The position numbers were made by a program, and so were the translations under genes. This document shows positions 53,527-64,000 of a stretch of 64,000 nt of DNA, in pieces. Numbering within the stretch: position 1 is the stretch's first letter; the number at the start of each line of letters is the position of its first letter. The notes below the pieces were generated by a model. That model had not been told where the DNA came from. It ran no database searches and saw only the letters and a list, made by a program, of their open reading frames with translations. The DNA comes from Agrypnia vestita (lineage: Eukaryota > Arthropoda > Insecta > Trichoptera > Phryganeidae). Location of the stretch: contig JADDOH010000329.1 of the NCBI GenBank assembly GCA_016648135.1, forward strand, positions 496,001 to 560,000. Direction: 5' to 3'.

Positions 53527-54021
53527 AGTGTCTCGTAGCTAGTAGCGAAAACTTCGGCGAAGTTTCCTCTTTCAATTTTGAATACAAAATATTTTTTTGA
53601 ATTTGGTGAACGTCAACGGTTGGGGAGATAAGCGATGTAAAGATTGATTTTTTAAATATCTCTGACTTATCCTTTATAAAACATTAGAGTATCATGAATG
53701 TAATTCATATCGAACATTTAAAATCCATTTACTTTGATACCAATCGAATAGTATAATTAAAATCATTCATAATTTTGAATCAGATTTTTTCGCAGGGTTT
53801 TAACTGAGCAATATATAGATAACGAATTATTAATATAGGAAATAAATTATTTTCATGATAATCTAAAGTTTTACTAAAGATAAGTCAGAAATATAGAAAA
53901 AAAATGTAAATTTTGATGTCGCTTATCTCCAGAACTGTTGACATTTCACCTAAAGAGTAAACAGTATTTTTATTCAAAAGTAAACAAAGAATATTCCTTA
54001 AAGTTTTAGCTAAGAGACACT
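53527..54021. mobile_element. TIR element E2, related to E1 at 22.7 kb
   Basis: The ends AGTGTCTC and, inverted, AGTGTCTCTTAGCT open arms of about 180 bp; inner arm blocks GGTGAA(C/A)(G/T)TCAAC, GGAGATAAGCGA and CTGACTTATC are shared. The block AAAAAAAATGTAAATTTTGA (about 53903) plus GATGTCGC is also in element E1, although the outermost ends differ. It is probably a related MITE whose termini were exchanged or lost. No ORF. Confidence 0.75.
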
Positions 54022-54285
54022 CTGTCTTTGTATATATAAAATTCAATGTCTGGTCTTTGACCGGTCATAACCAAATTTTGCTTAGTTACTCTTTAGGACC
54101 CTACCCAAAATATTGACCTGACTGTACCACCTCACTAACCACAAACATCTCACCCTCCGCTGGCCTGAACCAAATTGCATACTTCGTTATTATTTAGAGC
54201 ATACTCAAAACAACAGCCAGCCCTTTCCTTAAACCCCTAACTAAATCAGGGTAAAATAATCCGGGTACGGATTGCTAGTATATGA
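54022..54285 (-). repeat. Element D copy 3, degenerate, minus strand
   Basis: On the minus strand: CTAGCAATCCGTACCCGG at the start (about 54278), then TATGCAATTTGGTTCAGG, (G)GGTCCTAAAGAGTAACTAAG, AAAATTTGGTTATGACCGGT and a final AGACATTGAATTTTATATAT. These correspond to the start, units and end of element D, much diverged and short. Confidence 0.55.
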
Positions 54286-55044
54286 TATAAAAATAGTCAT
54301 TAAAGTCACAGTTAACATTTTTTATTTTTAACACATAAGGAAAAAATACAAATATAAAATATTTTACGTGTACCAACGAGTAGGCGTTTACCACAAACAT
54401 CAATGAAATACCACAATACTGCCTGTTAACAACAAATGAGTTTTGTTTGATAATCAAACACATTATATATTAATATCCGCAAGGGAAATGCTTTGAACGG
54501 TCAGCTCAAAGTTAATGACTTGGTGCAAGATCGTGTTTTATCAAGAGGAAAATTGAGCGAGCGGTTTCAATCGTAATTTTATTACTTCATTTTTAAATCC
54601 AAATAAAAATAACAAACTGGGAAAAAACTACTTCTACTACAGTACTAGAGTACTTCTCTCGAATCGATGAAAATACCTATACAATTACTTAATTTGTTCA
54701 ATTTATTTTGCATGGTTGTGAATGTTTCAGTGAACCCGAATGGGTTCTCATTTATTGTATAATTGACTTTTGTAATTGAGTTTGGTTTTGACTGCTTATT
54801 CTATATATTGTATTATTAATTAAGATTTTGATATAATAGATAAAAATATATTATCTCTCTCATTGTTATTTAACTAGATTACACTAACTATATGATTGTA
54901 AGTGGTTATCTTTCAACACATAAGAATTCATAATTCTTTTCGGTGAGGTATACACATACAAAAAAAATTGAATTGTGAACATTTTCTAGCATTGTAATAA
55001 AATATTATATATATTATTAATTAAATAAATAAATAAAAAATAAT
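54286..55044. other. No gene seen
   Basis: AT-rich unique sequence. Confidence 0.5.
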
Positions 55045-55945
55045 AAAAATAAAAGTGATGGTCAAACCGTTATTTTAACCGTTTATTTATGTCATTTATA
55101 TCATTTCTTATAAATATCATTTCTTCAATTAGTTACAACATGCTTATGAAAGAACTAAATATCTTTTGTCGGATAGAAGGAAATTAATATACTCAATATT
55201 TGTGTACAAAATTATCAATTCTCAAATTGACAGCCTTAATCTTCTCTGTAAAGTATATCTTGGAAATCCATTGTCAACGCAAATCCATGTCAACCATTCA
55301 AAGACATTTTATTATATGTAATACGCGAGCAAACTACCAAATACACGCATCACTGCCTAGACTTCACAGACCGGGCAATGAGTACAGTGAGTTTGTAGAT
55401 ATTCCACGAAAGCTTGGCTACTTTAAAAAAGAAACAAGCAGTTGATTCTGAGACAGTAATAGTTTCTACTTATAGTAAATCAGCTAATGTTTTACTGTTT
55501 GGTTTGTTGACTCTTTCATTTGTTACTCATCATTGCTCCACTTGCTTACTCAACATTGCAATTCATCATATAGTGCTTTATTGAATTCACTTTCCGTGTA
55601 TATTTTTTATTAACTTAATGTTTTTTTAAAAAGTTTATTATAAAATGGGTTTATTTTAATTTATGATTGTTATTGTGTACTATTTTCAGCAGTGTTTAAA
55701 CTGTACGATAATCTATTTGGTTTTCAATAATTATGTCACTTGTGCTATGCTCATTATGCACTTATAAATGAATAATTGTATCTAATTGTATCGATGATTA
55801 GTAATTGAACATAACTGCTGCCTAGTACTGATGATTGCCCGTCGAACTGTTAAATATTAGTTGCCAATCATCGACGCAGTCAGATACAAATCTCAAATAA
55901 CGGTTATTCTGTAAGCGGTTAAAATACCAGCACTACTAGGGAACA
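55045..55945. mobile_element. MITE family C copy 2, possibly split by a LINE
   Basis: The right half is clear at 55830-55945 (GATACAAATCTCAAATAACG, GGTTAAAATACCAGCACTAC) and matches 43394-43615. A short left-arm-like AGTGATGG...GTTATTTTAACCG is present at about 55055-55080. The LINE fragment at 55130-55770 lies between, so the LINE would have inserted into the MITE. The left arm is weak evidence. Confidence 0.5.
55130..55770 (+). pseudogene. LINE (jockey/CR1-like) C-terminus and 3' UTR
   Basis: The plus-strand frame ERTKYLLSDRRKLIYSIFVY, then KIINSQIDSLNLLCKVYLGN, shifts to FIICNTRANYQIHASLPRLH and RKLGYFKKE. The order matches the RR...FLYKI.NG.ID...LL..I, NTR......R and FK/KK C-terminal progression. 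The 3' UTR (55450-55770) is shared with 49350-50090. No RT catalytic motifs are retained. Confidence 0.75.
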
Positions 55946-57146
55946 ATATCTCAAGGCAAGCTTGAGCGTGGTAAGCAATAAAACTCGAATAATACGCCAG
56001 AACGTATTATGACTACAAATTTAATGAGACTGAAATTACACAGCAATTCATATAAAGTTACTAACTTTATACAATAGGAAAATGTGACATATACAATATA
56101 TAATTCAAAGTTTTGTTAATTACATGTATTTAAGTGAGAAACTCTACAAAGTGGCGTCAGATAAGTGCTAGGTACCTACACTCTCAGTTCACGGTCGGTC
56201 TGAAGTAGTTTAATAACTTTAACATACATAAATACTATCATTAATTATTTAGTATACATATTCCGAAAGACAATAAAGTGAAGTGATAAAATACAAGATT
56301 TATAATATCAAAAGCATTTGTATGGAAGCAGATCCTGGAGATTAAGCTAGCTTTATTAAGGATTTCACTGGCATTTGTGTACGAATAGTAAAATTCTCGG
56401 ATTTCAGAATATAAAACGTTAAATAATTAAATTCCGTGAAAACCTTCGTTAGGCTTTCGTGCAGTCAAAGGGCTCGAATAGTTTTTGACAAAAAAGAGTT
56501 TTAAATTGCAATAAATTTAAAATCATCAAAATCTCATTCAATAGGCAAGTATTAAGTAAAGAAAATTAATATAACGGTGTGTATCAAAATACCAAAATCA
56601 AAAAACATCGCTTAAAAACAAAAAACATATATATTTTTGAAATCGACGGAAACTGCAACCTCTGGTGAAAAAAATAGATACCTATCATACCTACATACAT
56701 ATTTGGTATAACCGTGAATATCTTTGGTATGACCATCTCATTCTGATATCATATACGTTTTCTTCTTTTATTTGGAGCTAATGGTGGTGCGAATAAGAGA
56801 AAAATATATTTTTTTTACAGTCAACAAAACCTCTCGGCGGTTGACCTATATATCGAAGCATGAGTTGTATGCAACAAATACTCGTATTTTATAAAATAAG
56901 CGAAATTAAATATTTATGATAGAATATTTCGATAAATTAAAATACAGTATTTAGGTATACACATATAGCATTTACTGTGTTAAGGTGATCAAAATTCCAA
57001 TATTTTAGCGACCAGTACCGTTTGAAATTAATATAACACGAGTAACAAGATTCATCAAAGTAATGTTATTCAAACAAAGTAATGTTATTCATTATTCCTC
57101 TAAATATGTACATCTTTTAATGAACTGAGCTGAGTTGATAATTAAA
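55946..57146. other. No gene; short tandem duplication
   Basis: 57059-57091 contains CAAAGTAATGTTATTCA twice. The rest is AT-rich. Confidence 0.5.
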
Positions 57147-57360
57147 GTTTATCAAAACAGAAAGACTTTGGTGGTTGGGCCTTGCGGATAAGATGACCGA
57201 ACAGCAAATACCAAAGTCACTGCTAAATGCAAAATCAACAGAGCTTGGGAAGGCCTTAGGTATGGTAAAATGACTATATCCTTATAGATGGAGAGAGATA
57301 GCGCGAAAAGGAAACAGGGGAGGAAAACTTTTGAGGAGGCCAAGACCCACAACACAAAAA
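57147..57360 (+). pseudogene. LINE RT C-terminal stub with internal deletion
   Basis: The plus frame reads RLWWLGLADKMTEQQIPKSL, corresponding to the RL(R/Q)W.GHV.RM...R.PK.. region, then WREIARKGNRGGKLL and RRPRPTTQ, corresponding to the final W...A.DR..W..L...A..H tail. The intervening KVGRPR.RW segment is deleted. A 67-codon minus ORF overlapping it is an antisense shadow. Confidence 0.75.
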
Positions 57361-58184
57361 TGTAATTGAAATTAGAATAAATAAATAATTAGCCACCAGC
57401 CACAAAAAACTTGACCATACTACGGAAGATAAAAGAATACATTTAAATTGTGTTGTCCCTGTCTCTCTCTAATCTATTGAGAGAATAACAATATTGTATT
57501 TTGGTGATTGTTACCCCAACACTACATACAGACGAGACGTATTTATTCATGCCGTGTAATTACTTAATTAATTAACATTTACGACGTTTTCAATTTAAGA
57601 TGAAACATTTCGAAAGTATTATGAATCTACATGGTCTAATTGGTGAAAGGAACGTGGAGTATAAGGGAGTAATAAATATTGTCATTAAAAACAGAAACAG
57701 AAATTTCATCCTGTGTTTTTATGTCTACATAATATACGATGGTATAATATCACTTCAACACCCATCACTTTCGAGAAAGTACATGTGTGTGGACGACCAG
57801 CTGATCATCTGGAACAACACAATCTAGGCAGGTTTGTAAGCGGGAGACATTAGGGAAAGTGATTGCGCAGAACTGATTATAAGAAAGTGAGTTGACTTAT
57901 TCTTGACTATTATTATTATTGACTTATATTCCTTAGACAAGATTAATGATCGTCATTTTCAACTAGTGTTTAAAACCCGTCCTAGGATGGACACAAAAGA
58001 CGTACTTATGACTATCTCGTTATTTAAAAAATCCAACAAAGATGTCTACGCTATTCAATTATTTGCAAATATATGTATTCGTAGATATCGTGCCTCAATT
58101 GTTCCATGTGATATTTTCGTTGATGTAAGCATTGCATATGAACAGCATTTTTTTGTATTATTGATTGATACGGCAGTTACTTTG
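57361..58184. other. No gene called
   Basis: Two plus-strand ORFs (57600-57827, 75 codons; 57903-58223, 106 codons) have ordinary-looking amino-acid composition but no motif I recognise and no splice support. The second is Ile-rich with a hydrophobic C-terminus and overlaps the inverted repeat that follows. I leave both uncalled. Confidence 0.35.
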
Positions 58185-58350
58185 TGGTGCAACATGATTA
58201 TTTTGATTTACATTAAATTGTAATAATAAATTGACAGGTGTTATATATATAAATAACTGCTCCTCTCGAAACTATAAATGTGATGAATTGAACTAAACCT
58301 GTGTGCATTACAAAGTTCAATTTAGTGTAAATCAAAATAAGCATTTTTTT
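58185..58350. repeat. Foldback with hammerhead 3'-half, related to 15.1 kb
   Basis: Arms TATTTTGATTTACATTAAAT (58196) and ATTTAGTGTAAATCAAAATA (58319-58338) are inverted complements with few mismatches. The loop includes CTCCTCTCGAAACTATAA (58259-58276), the same phrase as in the minus-strand arm at 15110-15140, i.e. a GAAAC-type hammerhead 3' half. No CTGANGA half is preserved. Confidence 0.6.
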
Positions 58351-59481
58351 GTGTTTAAAATGTGTTGTTGCCGTGCCTCTTATATCAGTTAAAGTTTCGG
58401 AAGTTCGAAAAAGGATTTTGACATTAACTTTGAAAAACAATATTTATGAACAATTTTTAAAAAAGAAGCTTTAAATGTACCTTGCTAGCAAATAAATTTG
58501 CCTACCTACGTAATATTCATATTAGAATGTTACTGTTTTCAAATAGCAATTTTAGAATTTCTTACTAAAAATGTACCCTCAGAGCAAATCTACTTCGTAT
58601 ATCTCAAAGGAAATTGACCCTTCACTCCAACATAGTTTATCAGTTTTCTTTCAAATTTCTCTGTGCGTGACACTGAAGAATATTGAGATACAATATAAAA
58701 GATAATCAGGGCGCTCTTCTTCCTCACTTACTTATAACTTAGTTTAAAGGTTCGGGCGTCCTCCGAGTACGAACCATCTTGTTTTTGCAAGATGTTTGAA
58801 AAAGTTTTGGGAACTTATAAAATATGAATACCTTACCGCTGAGAATAGGAAAAAACGGGCTCAACGAGGTGAGGCTGTCTGGCGAAGGTGATTTCCCCGA
58901 GAGTGTTATGCGGAATGGAGTTGTAGAATGCTTACCGAACGTGACCATCCTTTTTTACTGAACATACGCATGCGAACATGGTCAATAATGTACAAAAGCG
59001 TGTTTAACCGAAATCAATAATACGATATTATGATATTATCACGGTATTTTTATGTACAAACATTCGACCCTTTTATACGTCGTGTGTTTCGGGTTAAATA
59101 ATAAAAATTACAATGTCGGGTTCACTGGACATGCGGTGTATGGGATTAATCCCCTAGGACGTGACAAGCTCATACGGTAGACCGGATATTGAGCACGCAA
59201 CAATTTACATGTAAACTCAAATAACAGTGCCGCTGCAATGTTTGTGCTATGCCAACTGAGGATCCATCTATATGTACTGCACCCGTAGCATGATGATGTC
59301 GGATTGTGCAGTCAACAGGCAAACCTGTTAAAACACGGTAATGGCATTGTTAGCCTGGACGCAGACTAGCTCAAAATGCAAATGCAAAACTGTAGAGCAC
59401 ATCTCACCTATTTATAAATATTATTTTCCGATACAGATCATGAAAACTATATATCAATCTTTAGCGGAATGAATACATACA
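58351..59481. other. No gene; mixed-complexity sequence
   Basis: 58670-58960 and 59100-59400 are GC-balanced and non-repetitive; the 69-codon minus ORF at 58739 is Ser/Phe-rich without a domain. Confidence 0.4.
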
Positions 59482-59967
59482 TAGTATAAAAATGAAGTCC
59501 ACGACGAGCATCTGTCCCTCTGTCTGTATGACTGCGCGAATCTCGAGAACCGATCTGTATGCAGTTTTCATCACTTTTATAGTCTGCAGGAAGATTTTTG
59601 TGGATTAAAAATTTCCGTAGCACGTATAGTAGCTGAGCATTAATGGTATCAGTGAATAAAGTCGGGAAAAATTTTGCCGCTAAAGCGCTCTCATGAAAAC
59701 GCTACATTATCAGTTAGAGATATAAAAAAAATCGTAAAAGAAGGAATTGTGTAAAATTAAAAGATCTACAAAAAAAATCAATGGTAGCATATATATGGAT
59801 CTTTTAAGGATAACAAACATAAACCATTATTGTTTATAAAATTTCATCAAAACGAAATATTATAAAGCTCTATCAAATATTATTATTTTATTTTCTCAAT
59901 TTATTTATTATAGTGTATCACTATAAAAACAAAGCTGTACCGGGCGAAGCCTGGTTGAGTCGCTAGT
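59482..59967 (+). mobile_element. Helitron/DINE-like non-autonomous repeat
   Basis: The head AGTATAAAAATGAAGTCC with CGCGAATCTCGAGAACCGAT (about 59534) and the end CCGGGCGAAGCCTGGTTGAG plus TCGCTAGT (59940-59967) match a repeat layout that is very common in insects: an AT(A)AAAATGA start, a CTCGAGAACGG-like phrase, and a hairpin CCGGGCGAAGCCCGG just before CTAGT. The 3' hairpin followed by CTAG(T) is Helitron-like. The middle is AT-rich filler, and there is no ORF. The class assignment is by recollection of style, not by alignment. Confidence 0.5.
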
Positions 59968-60163
59968 CGGTAATAAGATACGAAATAACTAGCTGGAGAT
60001 CCATCTTGTAAAACAAACAAATAAAAGATACAAGGTGTTCAAAATTCGGCAATGAAATGAATTAATGAACCGTCAGAATGCACAACTAAAGATATATCTA
60101 AACTTTTTTTTAAATATCTTTGTTTTTTAATGATATTTTAAGGTATAAATTAGTTACAAGGTC

Positions 60164-60367
60164 TTGAAGACAATAAGTATAAACATCGATTGCTACATAA
60201 ACACTAAACATGGTACTAGATTTATAACTTACGAAGGATTGCCCATACTGAACGTAATTAATAAATATGGTGAAAGGACATTAAAATATGTAATATCGAA
60301 TATATTTAATAAACTTCCAAGAAATTTTAGAAGAGAAAATATTAAAAAGGTCTTAAAGAAAAATTAA
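60164..60367 (+). pseudogene. Possible LINE ORF2 C-terminus
   Basis: The 67-codon frame contains KHGTRFITYEGLPILN, then YGERTLKYVISNIFNKLPRN and a Lys-rich end. The layout RT.YG.R...Y....LFN.LP...R......KK.LK is that of the last 60 residues of several jockey/CR1-like ORF2 proteins. It ends with a stop at a position expected for such proteins, and the following 300 bases are AT-rich. There are no catalytic motifs. Confidence 0.45.
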
Positions 60368-60747
60368 AGGTATTATTATTTATCAACAAGAATAATTTAT
60401 ATTGATTAAGTGAGATATTAGATTGGTAATGTTTTTGTTAATTTATTATGATCATTAATTTATCTGTTTCATTTTCCTTTATGTATATAAACTTATGTTA
60501 CATTGTTAAAAAAAATCTTTTGACAAACCGGTCTTGAAGATTAGTGGATTTGTCTTTTGTAAAAAAAATATGTGTAAATGATCAATTATTTAAGAAAAAA
60601 AGTAAAGAGAATTATAATTTATGTCTACGTTTTTCTTTTTAAACTAGATAGTGTGCTATAGTTGCATATTATTTTACAAGGATTTTGTTTCAAGTATAAA
60701 AATATTCAATTTGAACTGTATTGTGCATCTTAATCTAGCGATTGTTA
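60368..60747. other. No gene; AT-rich, possibly LINE 3' UTR
   Basis: Follows the ORF2-like end; a phrase GACAAACCGGTCTTGAAGAT near 60523 lies in it. Nothing else recognised. Confidence 0.4.
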
Positions 60748-60892
60748 GGCCCAAATACAGAGTCAACACTAAACAATAAATATCTAAACAATAAAGTATA
60801 AAATACGCCTCAAAAGCACAATTTTCAGTGAAAATTTCACTTCTAAAGCGCACCCAACCCCGAAATCACCTAATTGATTCTGCATTCGGGCC
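60748..60892. mobile_element. Short MITE with GGCCC(G/A)AATACAGAG ends, copy 2
   Basis: GGCCCAAATACAGAGTCAAC at the left and, inverted, GGCCCGAATGCAGAATCAAT at the right, with identical TTA triplets on both sides (60745-60747 and 60893-60895). 145 bp. The same family as 40816-40988. Confidence 0.85.
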
Positions 60893-61610
60893 TTACCTGT
60901 GCCATGGAGTGCAATTATTGTTCCGGCATTTGCCTTATAGTAGAGGGAACCATGGAAAACCTCTATTGGACGGGGTGAAAATGAAGTGAAGTAAATGAAG
61001 TGTGGAATTGGTCGGATGATAGAAAATGGGTCTACATTGGTATGTAAAACGTGTACCTACGTTGGTGATGTATATCTCAGCCCAAGATTTCACAATTTGG
61101 TTCTAGAATTTTTAATTAAAATTCCTCATAAGTTTTTTACTTTGGACAAACATGAAATTGACGAAATAACAATGAATTCTTGAAATAGTTTCAGATGTGA
61201 CCACCGCGCGGCGTTTTTGTTCTGTCGTTTTAGTCGCAAGTTTCCGGTTTGTGCAGTTTGGGTTCGACGTCTGCAATTTGTCGTGTATGCGGTTCGATGT
61301 TATCATTCAATACAAATAAGCGCTCCGTGAAATGTTCGTGGAATGGATCTGTTTGTGTTATCTGATCATAAAACCGCGATATGTTTACAAGAGAAAGTAA
61401 TAAAAAGTAATGGAAATATTGCTGAAAAGAAATATAAATTAAATAATAAATCTACAACAAGATTAATTAATATATAAATATGTATATATATTTTTAAGCA
61501 AGAAAGTAAAGAAGAAAACACAGTTTTTTAAAATATTTATTATGTGACACTTTGACGAGAAAATGGAATGAATAAAATTTAAGATTTTAAACTTTACATT
61601 GATTACTAAT
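60893..61610. other. No gene seen
   Basis: The 62-codon ORF (60995-61183) and its minus partner are unplaced. 61190-61330 is GC-balanced and contains GCAGTTTGGGTTCGACG, a box B-like scrap. Confidence 0.4.
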
Positions 61611-61770
61611 TTCAATTAATCAAGATCTTTGTATTAACCACTTGGAGTAACTTTACGTCTACCTGACACGTCCATCCTGACGAAGGTACAGTGGTATCAA
61701 AACCGGTAGACATGAAGTTACTCCAAGTGGTTAGTACAAAGTTCTTAATTAATAAAAACTAATAATTATG
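61611..61770. repeat. Foldback with a hammerhead-like loop
   Basis: Arms AACCACTTGGAGTAACTTTA (61636) and, inverted, AACCACTTGGAGTAACTTCA extend to about 50-60 bp in total with the outer (AATCAAGATCTTTGTA / AATTAAGAACTTTGTA) blocks. The central 35 bp holds the hammerhead-like core given separately. Confidence 0.8.
61677..61708 (+). ncRNA. Hammerhead-like core, G12 changed
   Basis: CTGACGA (61677-61683), A, stem II GGTAC/GTATC (61685-61689 with 61694-61698; loop AGTG; one G-T pair), AAA instead of GAA (61699-61701), palindromic ACCGGT (61702-61707), A as H17 (61708). Stem I is weak (about two pairs). The G12 to A change should be inactivating. It shares palindromic ACCGGT stem III with the minus-strand motif at 28.7 kb. 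Confidence 0.4.
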
Positions 61771-63180
61771 TCCAACCACAAATTTAACGCTATAACATAA
61801 AAATACTTGAGATTGACTATAAGCACTTAGAAACTACGGTCAGGACGCTACATACATAATTTTGAACCTATCTGGCACTACCTGCCTACCCCTACGTGAT
61901 GCGTAGTGCTAGTTTGTGTGGGTGTACTTTAATGATAATATTAAATATCACTGAATTAGCTCGAAAAGGAAAATTAAAACATATCAATAATTTAATTTAT
62001 CTAAAAATAATATCGCTTGAGCGATAGGTAAAACGAAATATTGAGTGTCGAAACTAATGAAACGTAAATACTGAAACTGAACAGTAAATTATTTATTTAT
62101 TTATTTATAAAAAAAAATGAACAGTAAATGCTTGTCAAAAATATAAACATACATAATCTATGTATATAATTTCGATTGCTCAATTTTCAATTATATTTAT
62201 TAAATTCTTGTAAGCATAATACGCTACAGGATAAAATAATAGAACGATTAAAAAAAATTATTAGACGATATTCGTATTGGTAATTAAACTCTGAGGCTAC
62301 AGACGAGATTCAATAAAATTCGGCATATCAATGCGAGGCCGTTACGCATAGTTAATTTAATTATCTTTAAAAATAATCAAATAAGCCATAAACCCGTGAA
62401 AAATCACGGAAAATAATAATAATAAATTTCGTGACCGCAAAATATGAGCCGCGCGCTACTTGCGTGTCACACTCTAACTATCTAAAGTTATCATTTCAAC
62501 AAGTTACAGACAGACAACCAAATTATTATATTTATAGAAGATATTTAAATCCAAATAAAAATGATGTTTATTTAAAAACATATTTTTATAATGAAAAATT
62601 AAATTTTAAGCGAAAATATAAAAAAATGTAGAAAATATAAAAAATCAGCATATATAACATATTCTGTGGATTTGTTTGGTATATGTAGCATTGCTGCTCT
62701 AAAAAACAAGTGTGCACGCAAATTTTAAGCTAGGTATCTATGACCTTAATATTGTTTGTCATTTATTTATCTCTTTTGCTTCATTTTTAGTTTTTTTCTC
62801 TTAAGTTTGTATTATGCACCTACTTAAAATTTTTTCTTGCGCTGTATTAATTAATTACTAGGGCAATCATCATATAGACTACATATCTTCAATTTTTAAC
62901 AATCATTTTATTTAAACTATTTAAGTTACAATGTTTATAGCACTATTATTTTTATAAATTCAATGTAAAAGCCCGGAAGGGCGTATAAATAAATAAATAT
63001 AACGAATACCCTACATATCACCTCTGTGGAATACCCAAGGTAGCAATGTAAAAATATCAAGGGGTACGATAGCAGTTCATTCAAACCAGGATATCTTGAT
63101 ATATACGACACAATATCCTTTTGCAATAAAGTACATACAAAAAGTACAAAAAAAACGGGTGATAAAGCCGTGAGCCGAAT
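61771..63180. other. No gene; one possible LINE/SINE 3' end
   Basis: GGCACTACC...GCGTAGTGC near 61874-61908 is a short hairpin. 62942-62998 (AAGCCCGGAAGGGCGTATAA followed by a TAAA repeat) looks like the extreme 3' end of a retroposon with a short hairpin before its tail, on the plus strand. A (TTTA)n tract lies at 62092-62106. Otherwise AT-rich. Confidence 0.4.
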
Positions 63181-64000
63181 AGTATATCAATATAATAAAT
63201 GTACCTACTCCGACCCAGATCTTCAATACGCAGCGGGATGCTGCGGGTGGGATTCAGATTTTCCGGATACAGATAATGCTTTCACGGGTACGCAGCAACC
63301 CGAAAATACTGCATAATCTGACACTCGGCTGATGGGGTGACAGTCGCAGTCGCGTGACAAAGTCAATGTCCGATATTTAACGATTGGAACATGTCCGAAC
63401 CGCGGTATTATCGGTACAACTCCGATAACCGTTCAGTGATTCATAACAAATGACGACGCAATCCGATTAATTACACAAACATTACACACTTCGTGATAAT
63501 CTGACACATTATGAAAATAACAATATTATTATTATTGTTAAAATAGAGAGACGTGAAGAAATCTGTCAAATGTCAATATACTTATATTGTGACGAAAATA
63601 TTGTCTTTAAGTTAATTTATTTATTTTATTTACTCATAATCGACATGCCATCGCTCGCTAAAGCCGCTATTATACGATATATTTCTATTTCTTTTTTCGT
63701 GTTAATACTGATACCAATACCGACTTGTTTTCTCTTCTCTTTTAACAAACAAACAATGACAATTATAGATATATAAAAGATGTAAATTATAGGTAGATAA
63801 AATTATGGGTAAAGATGTGGCATATCTATTGCATATTCTTGAAGTGGGACTTCAACTTGTACTTAAATTTATTCTAATCATCAATACTTTTTAATTCTAT
63901 GAGTAAATTATTAATGTTGAGTATACTTATATATGGAAAACCACTTTGAAAATATGTGGTACTATATTTAGGAGTTTTAATATTTTTTTATATCTGCTCG
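63181..64000. other. No gene; high-complexity island at 63180-63500
   Basis: 63180-63500 is GC-balanced and non-repetitive; it includes CGCAGCGGGATGCTGCGGG, a short imperfect palindrome. The 68-codon ORF at 63570-63776 is hydrophobic and low complexity. The window ends in AT-rich DNA. Confidence 0.4.

Noticed and set aside
57903..58223. 106-codon plus-strand ORF
   Set aside because: No recognised motif, and its 3' part overlaps a non-coding foldback repeat, so it is unlikely to be a gene.

Overview
The window looks like a gene-poor, AT-rich stretch of an insect nuclear genome, most likely a moth or butterfly. There are no operons or bacterial-type genes, and no open reading frame is both long and recognisable. 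What can be read is a dense layer of decayed transposable elements: several families of non-LTR retrotransposon (LINE) reverse transcriptase, a mariner transposase, tRNA-derived SINEs, terminal-inverted-repeat MITEs, solo LTRs, and short sequences with a hammerhead-ribozyme core. The Lepidoptera assignment is inference from the style of these repeats and of the LINE C-termini; no host gene confirms it.

Layout. 0-5.7 kb: mostly unique AT-rich DNA, a perfect heat-shock-element motif, a possible small terminal exon, hairpins and a first LINE copy (minus strand). 6-16 kb: repeat family A, a broken mariner, a second LINE copy that keeps its YADD catalytic motif and sits inside a repeat A foldback, and a 41-bp tandem array. 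16-24 kb: a SINE, two related solo LTRs, a G-rich minisatellite-bearing element (element D) with a SINE nested in it, and two TIR elements. 24-31 kb: a quiet stretch, then a probable solo LTR with a perfect heat-shock element, two LINE fragments and hammerhead-like sequences. 31-42 kb: the best hammerhead core, a second element D with a G-quadruplex motif, SINEs, MITEs and a 2-kb inverted-repeat element. 42.2-42.7 kb: a CpG/GC-rich island with a TATA box, an octamer plus homeodomain site and a short signal-peptide-like ORF; this is the best candidate for a host promoter. 43-64 kb: MITEs, five or six more LINE fragments, a tandem duplication, SINE and Helitron/DINE-like repeats and further hammerhead-like hairpins.

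How the parts relate. The window is mainly a record of nested insertion and decay. None of the coding remnants is intact, and I infer no active mobile element. The most interesting signal is a set of dispersed sequences that fit the hammerhead core (CTGANGA, stem II, GAAA, a short palindromic stem III and then an H17 position). Several sit in or beside inverted repeats. This is the pattern known for Penelope-like retroelements, although no Penelope protein is visible here. Islands of higher sequence complexity (7.85-8.11, 17.04-17.31, 22.26-22.45, 30.65-30.96, 34.14-34.56, 36.24-36.62, 42.17-42.74 and 63.18-63.50 kb) could be conserved non-coding elements of a neighbouring gene or large intron; that is a guess from composition only.
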